A DNA stretch of 64,000 nt from Herbaspirillum huttiense (GCF_004367745.1 NZ_CP037993.1:1550001-1614000); one strand, 5' to 3'. Counted from the first letter of the stretch, positions 43,363 to 52,456 are shown. Notes: generated by a model not told the origin, from the letters alone. Made by a program: numbers and translations.

Positions 43363-44207
43363 CTTCCGCTCCAGTGCACGATACGTTTTTCAATGACGAT
43401 GAAGACCACGTTCAGGGCATAGCCCAATGCGCCCGCCGAGAGGATGGCGGCATACATCTCGCGTACGTTCAGGACCTGCTGGGTATCGATGATGCGGTGG
43501 CCCAGGCCGTTTTCGGAGCCGATGAACATCTCCGCCACGATCACGATCACCAGCGCCATCGAGACCGCGCTGCGCAGGCCGACGAAGCTGGCTTGCAGGC
43601 TTTCCCAGATCAGCACGTCGCAGAAGATGCGCCAGCGCGAAGCGCCCATCACCTTGGCCGCCATCACCCGCTGCTTGCGCGCATTGAGCACGCCGTAAGC
43701 GCTGTTGAAGAGCACGATAAGGAAAGCCCCGAAAGCTGCGATGGCCACCTTGTTGATGTCGGAGACACCGAAGATCAGCAGGAACAGCGGGATCAACGCG
43801 GAGGAGGGCGTGGAACGGAAAAAGTCGATCAGGAATTCCACGCTGCGATAGGCGCGCTCGTTGCTGCCCAGGAGCACACCGATGGGCAGGCCCAGCACGG
43901 CGGCAATCACGAAGGCTTCCAGCGTGCGGATCACGGTCACCGTGAAATCGAGCAGCAGCGGTCCCCCGGCCAGCCCCTTGAACATGGCCATGAGCGTGGC
44001 TTCGGGCGGCGGCAGCAGAATGGCCTTGATCCAGCCGGCCCGGACCACCAGGTCCCAGATCACGAACAGCGCGATGGGGCCGACGATGGGCAGCAGGCGG
44101 CCCAGGGCCGGGGCCTTGCGCGGCGCTTTGGGCGCTGGCGCAGCGGTGGACGCCGGGGCGGCGGGCTTGGGCGCCACGGTCACGGCGGGAGCGATGGTCT
44201 CGTTCAT
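43359..44207 (-). CDS. NitT/TauT-type ABC transporter permease
   Basis: 282 residues. A Pro/Ala-rich N-terminus (about 1-35) precedes six membrane segments; the EAA-type loop is seen near AKVMGASRWRIFCDVLIWESLQ. Coupled to the ATPase gene by an ATGA overlap and 7 bases from the binding protein gene. Confidence 0.92.
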   Translation of the reverse strand: MNETIAPAVTVAPKPAAPASTAAPAPKAPRKAPALGRLLPIVGPIALFVIWDLVVRAGWIKAILLPPPEATLMAMFKGLAGGPLLLDFTVTVIRTLEAFVIAAVLGLPIGVLLGSNERAYRSVEFLIDFFRSTPSSALIPLFLLIFGVSDINKVAIAAFGAFLIVLFNSAYGVLNARKQRVMAAKVMGASRWRIFCDVLIWESLQASFVGLRSAVSMALVIVIVAEMFIGSENGLGHRIIDTQQVLNVREMYAAILSAGALGYALNVVFIVIEKRIVHWSGR

Positions 44208-44214
44208 GATGGCC

Positions 44215-45228
44215 TCAGCCCTTGTAGATCAGGTTGTCGACCACGATGCGTTGCGAGAACACGCCCTTCTCGACGAACAGGTCGTAGAACTTCTGGAAGT
44301 AGGCCAGGTCGCTGGGCTTGAACTCGTTGTAGAGCATGTAGGCCGCCAGCGGCACTTCATTGGTGAGCGAACCTTCGATGGCGGTATAGCCCTTCAGGTA
44401 AGTGCGGGCCTGGTCCGGATTGTTGCGCACCAGCTCGATGCCGCGCGCATAGGCGGCGATGTACTTGCGCGCCAGTTCGGGATTCTTCTTGATGAATTCG
44501 GTGGTCAGCGCGGCAGCGCCGCCGTGCCAGGGGGCCATCGGATCGCCCAGGATGTACTTGGCGATTACGCCTGCTTCCAGTACGCGGGTGGTGTTGTTCA
44601 TGCGGCCCACGGTGCCGGTCGGTTCCAGCGTGTAGGCGGCATCGACCTGGCCCGCCGCCAGCGAAGCGACGTGCTGGCCGATGGGCAGTTCGACTACGGT
44701 CGCGCCAGTGGCACCGGCGCGTTCGAGTACCGTCTTGGCCAAGGTGACGTTCTGGATGCCAGGCCCGGAGGCGACCTTCTTGCCCTTGAGGTCGGCGATC
44801 GATTTGACTGGGCTGTCCTTGGGCACCAGGAATTCATCGAGTACGTATTTGGCATTGCTGGGATTGGTGGCAAAGATCTTGAACAGGCCCGGCTGGGCGA
44901 TCTCGCCGATGGCCAGGTTGCCGGCCCCGGTGCCATTGGCCGAGCCATCGGCGCGGCCTGCCAGCATGGCTTCCATCACCTGCTGCGCGCCGGCGAATTT
45001 GAGGGCTTGCACTTCCAGTCCGGCCTGCTTGAAGTAACCCGCTTCCACGGCGGCATAGAAGGGCAGGCCGGCGGCCACCGGCCAGTAGCCGATGCGGATG
45101 GGCACCGTCTGCGCGCGCAAGATGGCCGGGGCACCCGCGATGGCGGCGGTGGCGGCGACGGCACCTGCCTTGGCGATGAAGCTGCGGCGGTTGGCATTGT
45201 GGACAGCGGTTGGGTTGTTCTTTTTCAT
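44215..45228 (-). CDS. NitT/TauT-type periplasmic binding protein, Tat-exported
   Basis: 337 residues with a Tat signal (NRRSFIAKAGAVAATAAIAGAPA) and an SsuA/NMT1-like binding domain (IRIGYWPVAAGLPFYAAVEAGYFKQAGLEV; ASGPGIQNVTLAKTVL). This class binds small anions or amines such as sulfonates, nitrate, urea-like or pyrimidine precursors. In this locus a ureide is plausible. Lies 22 bases after atzF. Confidence 0.9.
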   Translation of the reverse strand: MKKNNPTAVHNANRRSFIAKAGAVAATAAIAGAPAILRAQTVPIRIGYWPVAAGLPFYAAVEAGYFKQAGLEVQALKFAGAQQVMEAMLAGRADGSANGTGAGNLAIGEIAQPGLFKIFATNPSNAKYVLDEFLVPKDSPVKSIADLKGKKVASGPGIQNVTLAKTVLERAGATGATVVELPIGQHVASLAAGQVDAAYTLEPTGTVGRMNNTTRVLEAGVIAKYILGDPMAPWHGGAAALTTEFIKKNPELARKYIAAYARGIELVRNNPDQARTYLKGYTAIEGSLTNEVPLAAYMLYNEFKPSDLAYFQKFYDLFVEKGVFSQRIVVDNLIYKG

Positions 45229-45250
45229 GAGCAGCTCCGTGGTGAGGGTG

Positions 45251-47080
45251 TCAGTTCAGCGAATGGAGGTAGTTGACCCAGCCGCCGTGGTGGGTGATGT
45301 CGGTCGCGCCGGCAATGCCGGCCGGCTCGCAGATGAAGCCCTTGACGCTGCTGCCGTCGGCCAGCTCCACCGTGCCGATGCCCAGCGGGGCCGGGATGGC
45401 GGCGACGAAGCCGCCGAACTGGCGCAGCGGCATTTCCCACACTTCCACTGCGATGGCGGCGCCGTCGCCTTCGGTGCGGGCCAGGCCAGGCTTGGGTGGG
45501 GTGGTACCCGCCAGGGCGTAGAGACGATAGTGGGCGGCGGTGCGGGTGACGGCCACGCGGCGCGCACCGGCTTCCAGCAATTGCCAGTTCAGGGGCTGGC
45601 CGGCCAGGTGCGCGCCGACCACGCAGACCTTGATGGTGCTTTCATTGAAGGGCAGCGGTGTGGCCGCAATCGCATCGGCTTGCCCCGCGCCGCCCAGTTG
45701 CTGCTGCAGGCGCGCACCGGCTTCGGCCAGCAGATGGTCGGCACCGGCCGGGCCGATCAGGGTAACGCCGGCGGGCAGGCCATCGCGCCGCCACACGGCG
45801 GGGATGGCCAGGGCCGACATGTCCATCAAATTGACGAAGTTGGTGTAGTGGCCCAGCTGCGCATTGCGCACCACCGGATCGGCCTCGACTTCGGCGATGG
45901 TGGGGAAGGTGGTGGTGGTCGGCACCAGCATCAGGTCGCTGCCTTCGAGCAGGTTTTCGGCGTGGCGGCGCAGGTCGGCCAGGCGGTACTGGGCGTTGAA
46001 GCTGTCAACGGCATCGTAGTCGTCGGCCTGGGCGGTGATCTGGCGCACCACGGGGTGGATGGCTTCCGGGTTCTCCAGGAAGAAGTCGCCCAGCGCGGCG
46101 CGGCGCTCGGCCACCCATGGGCCTTGATAGAGCAGCTGCGCGGCCGCGCTGAAGGGGGCGAAAGGAATCTTCGCCAGGCTCACGCCGGGGAGGGCGGCGA
46201 TTTGCGCCAGGCTGCGTTCCCAGGCTTCCTGGGCGACGCTGTCGCCAAAGAATTCACATTGCTCGGGAATGGCGATGCGATAACCCCGCCGCTTCACGCC
46301 CAGCATGGTAGGGCGGCGCGAATAGCCATCCTCAGCATCGAAACCGGAAGCGCTGTGCAGCACGCGCCAGGCATCGGCCACGTCGTGGGCGAAGATGGAG
46401 ATGCAATCCAGGGTGCGGCAGGCCGGGACCAGGCCGCGCGCGCTGATGAGGCCCTTGGTCGGTTTCAGGCCGACCAGGTGATTGAAGGCGGCCGGCACGC
46501 GACCAGAACCTGCCGTATCGGTCCCCAGCGAAAACATGACCTGCCCCAGCGCCACGGCCACCGCCGAACCCGAGCTGGAGCCGCCGGAGACATAGTCCGG
46601 CTTGATGGCATTGCGTACCGCACCGTAGGGGGAGCGCACGCCGACCAGGCCGGTGGCGAACTGGTCCAGGTTGGTCTTGCCCACCAGCAGTGCGCCAGCG
46701 GCCTGCAGGCGCTGCACCACGGTGGCGCTCTCGCTGGCCAGGCGGCCGAATTCGGGACAAGCCCCGGTGGTGGACATCTCGGCCACGTCGATGTTGTCCT
46801 TCACGGCGAAGGGGATGCCGAACAGCGGCATGCTCTCCAGCACGGCTTCGCCCTTGATCTGCAGCATCAGGTCCAGCGCCGCGGCTTGTTGTTTCAGTTG
46901 TTTGGACGGCACCCGGCTGATCCAGACCTCATCGCGTCCGGCGCTCTCGATGCGGGCCAGCAGTTCGGCCACCACCTTGCCGGGTGTGCTGCGGCCTTCT
47001 CGATAGGCCGCCAGGGTGGCGGCGATGGTGGTCCGGGCGGCCTCGGGGGCAGCTTGCTGCAGGGCATGGGAGGTGGTCAT
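45251..47080 (-). CDS. atzF: Allophanate hydrolase
   Basis: Splits allophanate to ammonia and CO2, the last step of biuret and s-triazine breakdown. 609 residues, full AtzF length. The amidase-signature domain has the Ser-cisSer-Lys triad K94 (FAVKDNID), S168 (SGGSSSGSA) and S192 (GTDTAGSGRVPA); the C-terminal domain (about 470-609) is the AtzF-type dimer/decarboxylase domain (VCVVGAHLAGQPLNWQL; YRLYALAGTTPPKPGL). It is not fused to urea carboxylase. First gene of the locus behind a sigma-54 promoter. No Shine-Dalgarno is visible before ATG 47080. Confidence 0.93.
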   Translation of the reverse strand: MTTSHALQQAAPEAARTTIAATLAAYREGRSTPGKVVAELLARIESAGRDEVWISRVPSKQLKQQAAALDLMLQIKGEAVLESMPLFGIPFAVKDNIDVAEMSTTGACPEFGRLASESATVVQRLQAAGALLVGKTNLDQFATGLVGVRSPYGAVRNAIKPDYVSGGSSSGSAVAVALGQVMFSLGTDTAGSGRVPAAFNHLVGLKPTKGLISARGLVPACRTLDCISIFAHDVADAWRVLHSASGFDAEDGYSRRPTMLGVKRRGYRIAIPEQCEFFGDSVAQEAWERSLAQIAALPGVSLAKIPFAPFSAAAQLLYQGPWVAERRAALGDFFLENPEAIHPVVRQITAQADDYDAVDSFNAQYRLADLRRHAENLLEGSDLMLVPTTTTFPTIAEVEADPVVRNAQLGHYTNFVNLMDMSALAIPAVWRRDGLPAGVTLIGPAGADHLLAEAGARLQQQLGGAGQADAIAATPLPFNESTIKVCVVGAHLAGQPLNWQLLEAGARRVAVTRTAAHYRLYALAGTTPPKPGLARTEGDGAAIAVEVWEMPLRQFGGFVAAIPAPLGIGTVELADGSSVKGFICEPAGIAGATDITHHGGWVNYLHSLN

Positions 47081-47084
47081 ATTG

Positions 47085-47116
47085 GATATTCAAACTTGAA
47101 TACAAGATTGAATATC
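47085..47116. promoter_or_regulatory. Palindromic TTGAATA repeats between the sigma-54 promoter and atzF (candidate operator)
   Basis: Three copies of one half-site: GATATTCAA (47085-47093), TTGAATA (47096-47102) and TTGAATATC (47108-47116). The outer pair is a perfect 9-bp inverted repeat; the centre CTTGAATACAAG (47095-47106) is close to GntR-type sites of TTGTATACAA form. Position just downstream of the predicted start suits a road-block repressor. Confidence 0.55.
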
Positions 47117-47120
47117 TTTA

Positions 47121-47136
47121 AGCAGGAGGCGTGCCA
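47121..47136 (-). promoter_or_regulatory. Sigma-54 (RpoN) promoter of the triuret/biuret locus
   Basis: Minus strand reads TGGCACG (47130-47136), four bases, CTGCT (47121-47125). The invariant GG (-24) and GC (-12) have the exact sigma-54 spacing; only the first T of TTGCW is C. Predicted start about 47111, leaving a leader of about 30 bases before atzF. Consistent with NtrC-type nitrogen control. Confidence 0.75.
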
Positions 47137-47171
47137 GCTCGACCGTCACGCGGCTGAAAAACGGGAAAAGG

Positions 47172-47199
47172 CTTCACCACGCGGGTTTGCGAGGTGAAG
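47172..47199 (-). terminator. Hairpin between the orphan antitoxin and atzF
   Basis: Imperfect stem CTTCAC..CGC (47172-47182) / GCG..GTGAAG (47189-47199). On the minus strand it is followed by CCTTTTCCCGTTTTT, so it may terminate transcription from the antitoxin side; it also lies 60-90 bases upstream of the sigma-54 start, where an enhancer site could be. The whole gap 47081-47407 (327 bases) holds this hairpin, the promoter and the repeats, and no gene. Confidence 0.4.
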
Positions 47200-47407
47200 T
47201 GCCGTAAGGCAAGTTGTGCGAGGGGAGATGAAGAGTTTTGTCAGCGAGACAAAATGGGGAGGCGTGCGCCGAACTTGGACGTCCGTGGTGACGGCCTGCA
47301 CGGGAATCAGGCAAGTTGATCGTCGATGCCAAGTATGTTTACCGTGGCAACAAGGTTGAGACCCGGGCGAATGGGCGCGTTTCGTCAAACCAGGAGCCCC
47401 GGGATAC

Positions 47408-47689
47408 TCAGGCAGATTCGATCACACGCATTTCAATGTGCAGGCCGGCGGCCGTGGCCATGTTCACCAGCGCATCGAGTCCGAACAGGCTGATCTTGCC
47501 TCGCATCAGGTCGGAGACACGCGGCTGAGTCACCCCGAAGAGCTTGGCGGCTTGGGCCTGGCTCATTTCCGTGCGGGTGAGGTGGTTCTTGAGTGCCGTC
47601 ATGAGGACGGAACGCAGCTTCATGTTTTCAGCTTCTTCCGGAGTGTCCTCGATGGCATCCCAGATGCTGGAAAATCGTTGCTTGCTCAT
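47408..47689 (-). CDS. HTH antitoxin (HTH_37/HigA-like), orphan
   Basis: 93 residues. N-terminal segment WDAIEDTPEEAENMKLRSVLM followed by an XRE-type helix-turn-helix (MSQAQAAKLFGVTQPRVSDLMRGKISLFGLDALVNMA). This is the antitoxin type normally encoded directly after a Gp49/RelE-like toxin. ATG 47689 overlaps the toxin stop in the usual way, but only the last toxin codons remain. Chromosomal remnant or solitary regulator. Confidence 0.88.
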   Translation of the reverse strand: MSKQRFSSIWDAIEDTPEEAENMKLRSVLMTALKNHLTRTEMSQAQAAKLFGVTQPRVSDLMRGKISLFGLDALVNMATAAGLHIEMRVIESA

Positions 47690-47733
47690 TGCCCTAACTC
47701 CTTCAACAAATCGCGGTAACGCTTTGCGGCCAA
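47686..47733 (-). pseudogene. 3' remnant of a Gp49/RelE-like toxin gene
   Basis: In the frame ending at the TGA that overlaps the antitoxin start, the last 15 codons read LAAKRYRDLLKELGQ, the typical C-terminus of Gp49-like toxins that pair with this antitoxin. Upstream the same frame soon hits a stop and runs into rsmE, so the rest of the toxin is gone. Confidence 0.65.
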
Positions 47734-47765
47734 GCTGCCTGGAAATCAGCGGTATGAAGCTTTCT

Positions 47766-48491
47766 TCAAAGCTCTCCCCACACCGCATTCAAGGCGGCCA
47801 GCGCCGCCAACCCGGCAGTCTCGGTGCGCAGCACCCGGCTGCCCATGGACAGCATCAGCGCGCCCTGGGCGCAAGCCAGGTTTTCTTCCTCCTCGCTGAA
47901 GCCGCCTTCAGGCCCGACCATGACGGTCACTGCCTGAGGCGGATGGTGGCGCGCCCAGCCTGACAGCGGCTCGGTCCCGCGCGGGGAAAGCAGGATGCGG
48001 CGATGCAGGTCGCTCTGGGCGATCCAGCGCTTGAAGTCGGTGACTTCACCCAGATGCGGCAAGCGATTGCGGCCGCATTGCTCGGCGGCAGCATGGATGA
48101 TGCCTTGCCAGTGCGCCTGCTTCTTCTCGGCCCGGTCACCCGAGAGCCGCACCACGCAGCGCTGCGCGGCCAGCGGCTGGAGGGCGGTGGCGCCCAGTTC
48201 CACGGCTTTCTCGACGATCCAGTCCATCTTCGATCCTTCAGGCAGGGCCTGGGCCAGGGTCAGCGCATAAGGCAGTTCGGCCTCGCGGGGTGAAAAAGTC
48301 TTCACTTCGGCGTGGGCGCGCTTCTTTTCGAGGGTGCTCAGGCTGGCGGTGTATTCGCCGCCTTCGCCATTGAACAGGGTCACGGTATCGCCCGGTTGCA
48401 GGCGCAGCACCTGAATGTGATGGGCAATCTGCTCGGGCAGGACCAGGGCGGAGCCGATGCCGAGGGGGTGCGGGAAGTAAAAGCGGGGCAT
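47766..48491 (-). CDS. rsmE: 16S rRNA m3U1498 methyltransferase
   Basis: SPOUT-class SAM-dependent methyltransferase. 241 residues: N-terminal PUA-like RNA-binding part (MPRFYFPHPL) and the knotted domain with KMDWIVEKAVELGATALQPL, AAEQCGR, VMVGPEGGFSEEE and LGSRVLRTETAGL-type (here MGSRVLRTETAGLAALAAL). Normal length. Divergent from tkt. Confidence 0.97.
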   Translation of the reverse strand: MPRFYFPHPLGIGSALVLPEQIAHHIQVLRLQPGDTVTLFNGEGGEYTASLSTLEKKRAHAEVKTFSPREAELPYALTLAQALPEGSKMDWIVEKAVELGATALQPLAAQRCVVRLSGDRAEKKQAHWQGIIHAAAEQCGRNRLPHLGEVTDFKRWIAQSDLHRRILLSPRGTEPLSGWARHHPPQAVTVMVGPEGGFSEEEENLACAQGALMLSMGSRVLRTETAGLAALAALNAVWGEL

Positions 48492-48702
48492 GGGGCAGGG
48501 TCCTGGAGGAAGAAGATCAAAAAGACATGAAAAAAGTTGTCAGTCCGGTCAGGGGCTGGTCCCGAATTTTAATCCCCCCGGCGCACTCTGGTAAAATACG
48601 GGCCCGCGCCGTTACCCGGGCTTCCGGGCCGGCGCATTGGCTTGAACATCCGATTTGTGCGCCTGCGGCGCCCCCCCCAGCACAGCAAACTCTGACCTCG
48701 AC

Positions 48703-50697
48703 ATGATTTCCACTCTCCCCACCGACAAGATGGCCAACGCGATCCGCGCGCTGGCGATGGACGCAGTTCAAAAAGCCAATTCCGGACACCCGGGCATGCC
48801 GATGGGGATGGCCGAAATCGCAGTGGCCCTGTGGGCCAAGCACTATCGCCACAATCCGTCCAACCCGCACTGGGCCAACCGCGACCGCTTCGTGCTCTCC
48901 AACGGCCACGGCTCCATGCTGCAGTACGCACTGCTGCACCTGACCGGCTACGACCTGTCGATGGACGACATCAAGTCCTTCCGCCAACTGCATTCCAAGA
49001 CCGCCGGCCACCCGGAAGTGCACATCACGCCGGGCGTGGAAACCACCACCGGTCCGCTGGGCCAGGGCATCACCAATGCAGTCGGCATGGCGCTGGCTGA
49101 AAAGCTGCTGGCCGCCGAATTCAACAAGCCCGGCCTGGCCGTGGTCGATCATTACACCTACGCCTTCGTCGGCGACGGCTGCCTGATGGAAGGCATCTCG
49201 CATGAAGCCTGCTCGCTGGCAGGCGTCTTGAACCTGTCCAAGCTGATCGTGCTGTATGACGACAATGGCATCTCCATCGACGGCCACGTCGAAGGCTGGT
49301 TCAAGGACGACACCCCGAAGCGCTTCGAAGCCTACGGCTGGAACGTCATCCCGGCCGTGGACGGCCACAACGTCGAGGCCGTCAGCGCCGCCATCCACCA
49401 GGCCAAGCTGGCCGACAAGCCGACCCTGATCTGCTGCCGTACCGTCATCGGCAAGGGTTCGCCCAACCTGGCCGGTACCGACAAGGTCCACGGCGCCGCC
49501 CTGGGCGACAAGGAAATCGCCGCCGTGCGCGAAGCGCTGGGCTGGACATCCGCTCCGTTTGAAATCCCGGCCGATGTGTACTCCGCCTGGGATGCCAAGG
49601 CCACCGGTGCCGACTTCGAAGCGAACTGGAAGCAGACCTTCGACAGCTACGCCGCCCAATACCCGACCGAAGCCGCTGAACTGCTGCGCCGCCTGAAGGG
49701 CGAGCTGCCGGCCGCGTTCGAATCGACCGTGACCGCCTACATCAATTCCACGCTGGAAAAGAAGGAAACGATCGCCACCCGCAAGGCCAGCCAGAACGCC
49801 ATCCAGGCTTACGCGCAGGCGCTGCCGGAATTCCTGGGTGGCTCGGCCGACCTGACCGGCTCGAACCTGACCAACTGGAAGGAATCGGTGGCCGTGCGCG
49901 CTGACCAGCGCGGCAACCACATCAACTACGGTGTGCGTGAATTCGGCATGAGCGCCATCATGAACGGCATCGCCCTGCATGGCGGCTACCTGCCCTTCGG
50001 CGCGACCTTCCTGACCTTCTCCGACTACAGCCGCAATGCCCTGCGCATGGCGGCGCTGATGAAGACCCGCGCGCTGTTCGTGTTCACCCACGACTCCATC
50101 GGCCTGGGCGAAGACGGCCCCACCCACCAGTCGGTGGAACACGTCTCCAGCCTGCGCCTGATCCCCAACCTGGACAACTGGCGTCCGTGCGACACCACTG
50201 AAACGGCCGTGGCCTGGGCTGAATCGATCAAGCGTCACGATGGTCCGAGCACCCTGATCTTCTCGCGCCAGAATCTGCCCTTCCAGGAGCGCACCGACGC
50301 CCAGGTCAAGGACATCGCCCGTGGCGGCTACGTGCTGCGCGATGCACCCAATGCCAAGGTGATCCTGATGGCCACCGGTTCCGAAATCGAACTGGCCACC
50401 AAGGCCGCTGACGCCCTGACCGCTGAAGGCATCGCCGTACGCGTGGTGTCGATGCCCTCGACCGACGTGTTTGACCGCCAGGATGCCGCCTACAAGGCCT
50501 CCGTTCTGACCCGCGGCGTGCCGCGCGTGGCCATCGAAGCCGGCGTCACCGCCTTCTGGCACAAGTACGTGGGCCTGGAAGGCGCCGTGGTCGGAATCGA
50601 CACCTTCGGCGAATCGGCCCCGGCTGGCGTGCTGTTCAAGCACTTCGGCTTCACCGTCGAGAACGTGGTGGCCAAGGCCAAGGCAGTGCTGGCTTGA
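48703..50697 (+). CDS. tkt: Transketolase
   Basis: Thiamine-diphosphate enzyme moving two-carbon ketol units in the pentose-phosphate and Calvin-type pathways. 664 residues: N-terminal SGHPGMPMG (catalytic His region), [14 protein letters not shown], the ThDP motif [18 protein letters not shown] with DDNGISIDG, central pyrimidine-binding domain ([17 protein letters not shown]) and a C-terminal domain. ATG 48703 matches family starts; a TAAAAT at 48592-48597 may be the -10. Neighbour gap also works in central carbon metabolism. Confidence 0.97.
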   Translation: MISTLPTDKMANAIRALAMDAVQKANSGHPGMPMGMAEIAVALWAKHYRHNPSNPHWANRDRFVLSNGHGSMLQYALLHLTGYDLSMDDIKSFRQLHSKTAGHPEVHITPGVETTTGPLGQGITNAVGMALAEKLLAAEFNKPGLAVVDHYTYAFVGDGCLMEGISHEACSLAGVLNLSKLIVLYDDNGISIDGHVEGWFKDDTPKRFEAYGWNVIPAVDGHNVEAVSAAIHQAKLADKPTLICCRTVIGKGSPNLAGTDKVHGAALGDKEIAAVREALGWTSAPFEIPADVYSAWDAKATGADFEANWKQTFDSYAAQYPTEAAELLRRLKGELPAAFESTVTAYINSTLEKKETIATRKASQNAIQAYAQALPEFLGGSADLTGSNLTNWKESVAVRADQRGNHINYGVREFGMSAIMNGIALHGGYLPFGATFLTFSDYSRNALRMAALMKTRALFVFTHDSIGLGEDGPTHQSVEHVSSLRLIPNLDNWRPCDTTETAVAWAESIKRHDGPSTLIFSRQNLPFQERTDAQVKDIARGGYVLRDAPNAKVILMATGSEIELATKAADALTAEGIAVRVVSMPSTDVFDRQDAAYKASVLTRGVPRVAIEAGVTAFWHKYVGLEGAVVGIDTFGESAPAGVLFKHFGFTVENVVAKAKAVLA

Positions 50698-50711
50698 GCA
50701 GTCTGGTGCCC

Positions 50712-51239
50712 ATGACTGAAGAAGTCCTGTTCCGCCGCGCCAGGAAGGGCGATGCGGCGTCGATTGCCGGCGTGCGCATCGACGCCTGGCGCGCCGCCTA
50801 TCGCGGCCTGGTGCCTGACAGCTACCTGGATCACCTGAAGCCCGAGGAAAGCGTCAAACTGTGGGAGCAGGTGCTGGAAGCGTCCTCGGACGCCGCCTGC
50901 ACCTTCGTGGCCGAGAGCGGGGGCGAGATCATCGGCTTCGCTTCCGGCATGACCCTGGCCGAATCGCGCTTCGGCTGCGATGCCGAGCTGACCGCGATCT
51001 GCGTGCTGCCCGATGAGCAGCGCAAGGGATTGGGCAAGCGGCTGCTGGCCAATGTGGCGGCCACCCTCATCGGTGCCGGTGCGACAGGTCTCATGGCCTG
51101 GGTGCTGAGCAAGAACGAAGGCGCCGGGGAATTTTTCGAGTCGCTGGGGGCCGAAAGGCTTTATGAACAAACGTTCACCTGGGATGATGGCAGTGAACTC
51201 GACGAGATCGGTTTCGTCTGGCGCAAGCTTCACTCCTGA
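50712..51239 (+). CDS. GNAT-family N-acetyltransferase
   Basis: 175 residues from ATG 50712; a TTG at 50694 overlapping the tkt stop could give 181. GNAT elements are visible: N-terminal RRARKGDAASIAGVRIDAWRAAY, beta-4 ELTAICVLPDEQRKGLGKRLL with the acetyl-CoA pyrophosphate loop (R/QxxGxG/A as QRKGLG), and the C-terminal EFFESLGAERLYEQTF. Substrate unknown. Probably co-transcribed with tkt. Confidence 0.88.
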   Translation: MTEEVLFRRARKGDAASIAGVRIDAWRAAYRGLVPDSYLDHLKPEESVKLWEQVLEASSDAACTFVAESGGEIIGFASGMTLAESRFGCDAELTAICVLPDEQRKGLGKRLLANVAATLIGAGATGLMAWVLSKNEGAGEFFESLGAERLYEQTFTWDDGSELDEIGFVWRKLHS

Positions 51240-51431
51240 GCGGGTGAGGGCGGCACGAGATTGACCGGCAGGATCAGCAGGGCAAAGAGGGACGGCAAGA
51301 ACAACTGAACAAAAAGGCCGGAAAAGAAGGATCCATGTCTGATCGGCGGCTCCGAAGAGGGGCAAGCTGAGGGCCTGGTCGCTTTCCCGACTACCGGTTT
51401 GCATTGATTTTTACTACTTGAGGAGAAGAGC

Positions 51432-52445
51432 ATGGCAATTCGCGTAGCAATCAACGGTTATGGCCGCATCGGCCGCAATATCCTGCGCGCTCACTACGAA
51501 GGCGGCAAGAAGCACGACATCGAGATCGTCGCCATCAACGACCTGGGCGACCCGAAGACCAATGCCCACCTGACCCAGTACGACACCGCCCACGGCAAGT
51601 TCCCGGGCACCGTGACCGTGGATGGCGATTCCATCGTCGTCAACGGCGACCGCATCAAGGTGCTGGCCCAGCGCAACCCGGCCGAGCTGCCCTGGGGCGA
51701 GCTGGGTGTGGACGTGGTGCTGGAATGCACCGGCTTCTTCACCACCAAGGAAAAGGCCAGCGCCCACATCAAGGGCGGTGCCAAGAAGGTGATCATCTCC
51801 GCGCCGGGCGGCAAGGACGTCGATGCGACCGTCGTCTTCGGCGTGAACCACGGCGTGCTCAAGGCCTCCGACACCGTCATCTCCAACGCCTCTTGCACCA
51901 CCAACTGCCTGGCCCCGCTGGTGCAGCCGCTGCATGACAAGATCGGCCTGGAAAACGGCCTGATGACCACCGTCCACGCCTACACCAACGACCAGGTGCT
52001 GACCGACGTCTACCACGAAGACCTGCGCCGCGCCCGTTCGGCCACCCAGTCCATGATCCCGACCAAGACCGGTGCTGCCGCCGCCGTCGGCCTGGTGCTG
52101 CCGGAACTGAACGGCAAGCTGGACGGCTACGCCATCCGCGTGCCGACGATCAACGTGTCCATCGTCGACCTGTCCTTCGTGGCTTCGCGCGACACCACCG
52201 TGGATGAAGTCAATGCCATCCTGAAGGCCGCTTCCGAAAACGGTCCCCTGAAGGGCATCCTGACCTACAACACCGACCCGCTGGTCTCGGTGGACTTCAA
52301 CCACAACCCGGCATCGTCCAACTTCGACGCTACCCTGACCAAGGTCTCCGGCCGCCTGGTGAAGGTGTCTTCCTGGTACGACAACGAGTGGGGCTTCTCC
52401 AACCGCATGCTGGACACCACCGTCGCTCTGGCCAACGCCAAGTAA
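51432..52445 (+). CDS. gap: Glyceraldehyde-3-phosphate dehydrogenase
   Basis: Glycolytic/gluconeogenic NAD enzyme. 337 residues: Rossmann N-terminus [16 protein letters not shown], catalytic Cys in [12 protein letters not shown] (about residue 156), and the [12 protein letters not shown]-terminus. Good ribosome site GAGGAGA 6 bases before ATG. The tkt-gap association is common in beta- and gammaproteobacteria. Ends in a strong GC hairpin. Confidence 0.98.
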   Translation: MAIRVAINGYGRIGRNILRAHYEGGKKHDIEIVAINDLGDPKTNAHLTQYDTAHGKFPGTVTVDGDSIVVNGDRIKVLAQRNPAELPWGELGVDVVLECTGFFTTKEKASAHIKGGAKKVIISAPGGKDVDATVVFGVNHGVLKASDTVISNASCTTNCLAPLVQPLHDKIGLENGLMTTVHAYTNDQVLTDVYHEDLRRARSATQSMIPTKTGAAAAVGLVLPELNGKLDGYAIRVPTINVSIVDLSFVASRDTTVDEVNAILKAASENGPLKGILTYNTDPLVSVDFNHNPASSNFDATLTKVSGRLVKVSSWYDNEWGFSNRMLDTTVALANAK

Positions 52446-52456
52446 GACGCGTGTTC

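Noticed and set aside
47081..47407. Guanidine-type (ykkC) riboswitch upstream of atzF
   Set aside because: Considered because such riboswitches control urea carboxylase and allophanate hydrolase loci, but none of the conserved ykkC blocks is present; a sigma-54 promoter explains the region better.
48517..50643. A 708-codon open frame opposite tkt
   Set aside because: Shadow of the transketolase gene, which has complete ThDP motifs on the plus strand.
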